Assembly: GCF_001422725.1 (NCBI RefSeq)
Contig: NZ_LMMA01000001.1
Span: forward strand, 777,041-841,040
Length of the DNA: 64,000 nucleotides
DNA from: Flavobacterium sp. Leaf82
GTDB lineage: Bacteria > Bacteroidota > Bacteroidia > Flavobacteriales > Flavobacteriaceae
Reading direction: 5' to 3'
Shown: positions 62,605 to 64,000 of the stretch, in pieces
How positions within the stretch are numbered: the stretch's first letter is position 1
Layout of the letters: every line of letters starts with the position of its first letter
Program-made: the position numbers and the translations under genes
Notes under the pieces: generated by a model
The model's database searches: none
The model's input: only the letters and a program-made list of their open reading frames with translations
What the model was told of the DNA's origin: nothing

Positions 62605-63834
62605 ATGGCAATAGAAGGTAAAGAGATTATTTTATTAAAAGTTTCAGGACATGATAAAATAGGAGTAACAGCAGGATTAACAGCCGTATTGGCGACTTAT
62701 GATGCCAATATTTTAGATATTGGTCAGGCTGATATTCATGACACACTTTCTTTGGGGATTTTGTTCGAAATCGAAGCCGGTTCAAGTTCAGGACCCGTTT
62801 TAAAAGACTTATTGTTTAAAGCTTACGAATTGGGTGTTAAGGTGAAATTTATTCCAATTTCTGTAGAAGATTACGAAACCTGGGTAAAATCACAATCAAA
62901 ACAACGTTACATCATCAATATTTTAGGAGAGAAACTGGCAGCTTCACAATTAGCCGCAGTGACCAAAATAATGTCAGATCAAAACCTGAATATCGATTCT
63001 ATAATTCGATTAACAGGCAGAACATCTATTGTCGAAAAAGAAGAATATCCACGTTCTTGTATACAATTATCCGTTACGGGCGAAATTGTAAATAAGATTA
63101 TCATGACGGCAAGTTTCATGGAGATTTCAAGAACCCTGAATGTCGATATTTCATTTCAGGAAGATAATATTTACAGACGAAACCGTCGTTTGGTTTGCTT
63201 TGATATGGATTCGACTTTAATCCAGACTGAAGTCATTGATGAACTGGCAGAACTAAACGGAGTAGGAGAGCAAGTTCGTGCCATTACAGAATCTGCCATG
63301 AACGGCGAAATAGATTTCAACGAAAGTTTCAAACAGCGCATGGCTTTATTAGAAGGCTTGAGCGAAGATGTTTTGCAAAATGTTGCTATCAACTTACCAA
63401 TTACAAAAGGAGCACATCGTTTGATGAAAGCCCTGAAATATTACGGTTATAAAACCGCAATTTTATCCGGAGGATTCACTTATTTTGGAGAATATCTTCA
63501 AAAAGAATTGGGAATCGATTACGTTCATGCCAATCAGTTAGAGATTAAAGACGGTAAATTAACGGGTAAATATTTAGGCGAAATCGTAGACGGTCAAAAG
63601 AAAGCCGAATACCTAAAGGCCATTGCCGAAAAAGAAGGAATTCACATCAACCAAACTATCGCAGTTGGTGACGGAGCAAACGATTTACCAATGCTAAACT
63701 TAGCCGGTTTGGGAATCGCCTTTCACGCAAAACCAAAAGTAAAAGAAAGTGCTTCAACCTCAATTTCAAGTTTAGGACTTGATGGAGTTTTATACCTTTT
63801 AGGATATCACGACAGGTATATTGATATGATGTAG
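62605..63834 (+). CDS. serB: Phosphoserine phosphatase SerB with N-terminal ACT-like domains
   Basis: A 409-residue enzyme for the last step of serine synthesis. The first ~190 residues contain two ACT-like modules ('KVSGHDKIGVTAGLTAVLA' and 'GEKLAASQLAAVTKIMSDQ'), which usually bind amino acids. The HAD domain starts with 'CFDMDSTLIQTEVIDE' (Asp200 nucleophile, Asp202), then 'LSGGFTYFGEYL' (Ser motif II), Lys in 'KKAEYLKA' and 'AVGDGANDLPML' (motif III). All catalytic motifs are intact. It appears monocistronic and is followed by tandem repeats. Confidence 0.95.
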   Translation: MAIEGKEIILLKVSGHDKIGVTAGLTAVLATYDANILDIGQADIHDTLSLGILFEIEAGSSSGPVLKDLLFKAYELGVKVKFIPISVEDYETWVKSQSKQRYIINILGEKLAASQLAAVTKIMSDQNLNIDSIIRLTGRTSIVEKEEYPRSCIQLSVTGEIVNKIIMTASFMEISRTLNVDISFQEDNIYRRNRRLVCFDMDSTLIQTEVIDELAELNGVGEQVRAITESAMNGEIDFNESFKQRMALLEGLSEDVLQNVAINLPITKGAHRLMKALKYYGYKTAILSGGFTYFGEYLQKELGIDYVHANQLEIKDGKLTGKYLGEIVDGQKKAEYLKAIAEKEGIHINQTIAVGDGANDLPMLNLAGLGIAFHAKPKVKESASTSISSLGLDGVLYLLGYHDRYIDMM

Positions 63835-63840
63835 AAAAGG

Positions 63841-64000
63841 GCTTCGACTTCGCTCAGTCTGACAGTCGAAATTTTAGCTCATTTTTGTTATTTCGACGAA
63901 GGAGAAATCACACTCGAAACTCGACAAAGATTGGGAATTTTAGCTCATTTTTGTTATTTCGACGAAGGAGAAATCACACTCGAAACTCGACAAAGATTGG
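63841..64000. repeat. 66-bp tandem repeat, two copies reaching the window edge
   Basis: A 65-base stretch (63870-63934) is repeated exactly at 63936-64000 with a period of 66 bases. Each unit contains TTTCGACGAAGGAGAAATC and ACTCGAAACTCGAC. The first unit is preceded by GCTTCGACTTCGCTCAGTCTGACA-type sequence. The array may continue beyond the window. It looks like a tandemly amplified flavobacterial intergenic repeat. Confidence 0.85.

Noticed and set aside
63870..64000. Possible CRISPR array
   Set aside because: The repeats have no distinct spacers (period 66, identity across the whole unit) and no cas genes are present, so it is an ordinary tandem repeat.

Overview
The window is low-GC chromosomal DNA from a Flavobacterium-type Bacteroidota, probably close to F. 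johnsoniae. The grounds are the gene content (SprA, RemB, PorG and PorP/SprF-like proteins of gliding motility and type IX secretion), signal peptides and lipoboxes of the flavobacterial style, families such as DUF4249, DUF4270, DUF4403 and DUF4907, and recurrent upstream motifs fitting the Bacteroidota promoter (TTG/TTTG, about 19 bases, then TAnnTTTG). Shine-Dalgarno sites are mostly absent, so start codons were chosen from family N-termini, signal peptides and gene spacing. No tRNA, rRNA, CRISPR array, insertion sequence or prophage was seen.

Layout. 1-9052: end of the malic enzyme, ruvA, the giant T9SS translocon gene sprA, gcvH and a VanZ-like gene. 9162-12044: deoC and remB. 12204-17375: a respiratory block for caa3-type oxidase (heme O synthase, two subunit III-type proteins, subunit IV, a thioredoxin-fold membrane protein, Sco, DUF420 and a small CxxC membrane protein). 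17398-18804: a DUF4403 lipoprotein. 18980-26104: a MacB-like ABC exporter with two permeases, two adaptors and a TolC. 26173-29208: tsaB, then on the minus strand mscS, an amphipathic helix protein and a double-N-domain Nfu protein. 29352-30869: a PorP/SprF-like barrel and gamma carbonic anhydrase. 30871-35707 (minus): a LytS/LytTR-type two-component pair interleaved with a dioxygenase-like lipoprotein, DUF4907, a Kelch lipoprotein and a barrel. 35948-38512: DUF4270 lipoprotein and an outer-membrane protein. 38517-46971 (minus): an envelope-biogenesis block running CBS, nadK, porG, uppS, bamA, two OmpH/Skp genes and murI. 47088-51218: pdxJ, then a TonB-dependent receptor/DUF4249 pair. 51258-54111: a lipoprotein of unknown role, an alpha/beta hydrolase and a small membrane protein. 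54230-58020: tig, clpP and clpX. 58152-62461: an L,D-transpeptidase, a GlxA-type AraC regulator and a cluster of five small SRPBCC and VOC proteins. 62605-63834: serB.

Functionally most of this is core physiology: the outer-membrane and T9SS machinery with its assembly factors (BamA, Skp, PorG, SprA), terminal respiration, export and protein quality control. The less ordinary parts are the two-component/Kelch cluster at 30.9-35.7 kb, the double-adaptor exporter, a loop insertion in one oxidase subunit III, a TonB_C-like module at the N-terminus of RemB, and several families of dispersed intergenic repeats. One repeat family has conserved flanks around a variable hairpin and occurs three times in the last 17 kb. 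I did not find a clear, self-contained new defence or mobile system.
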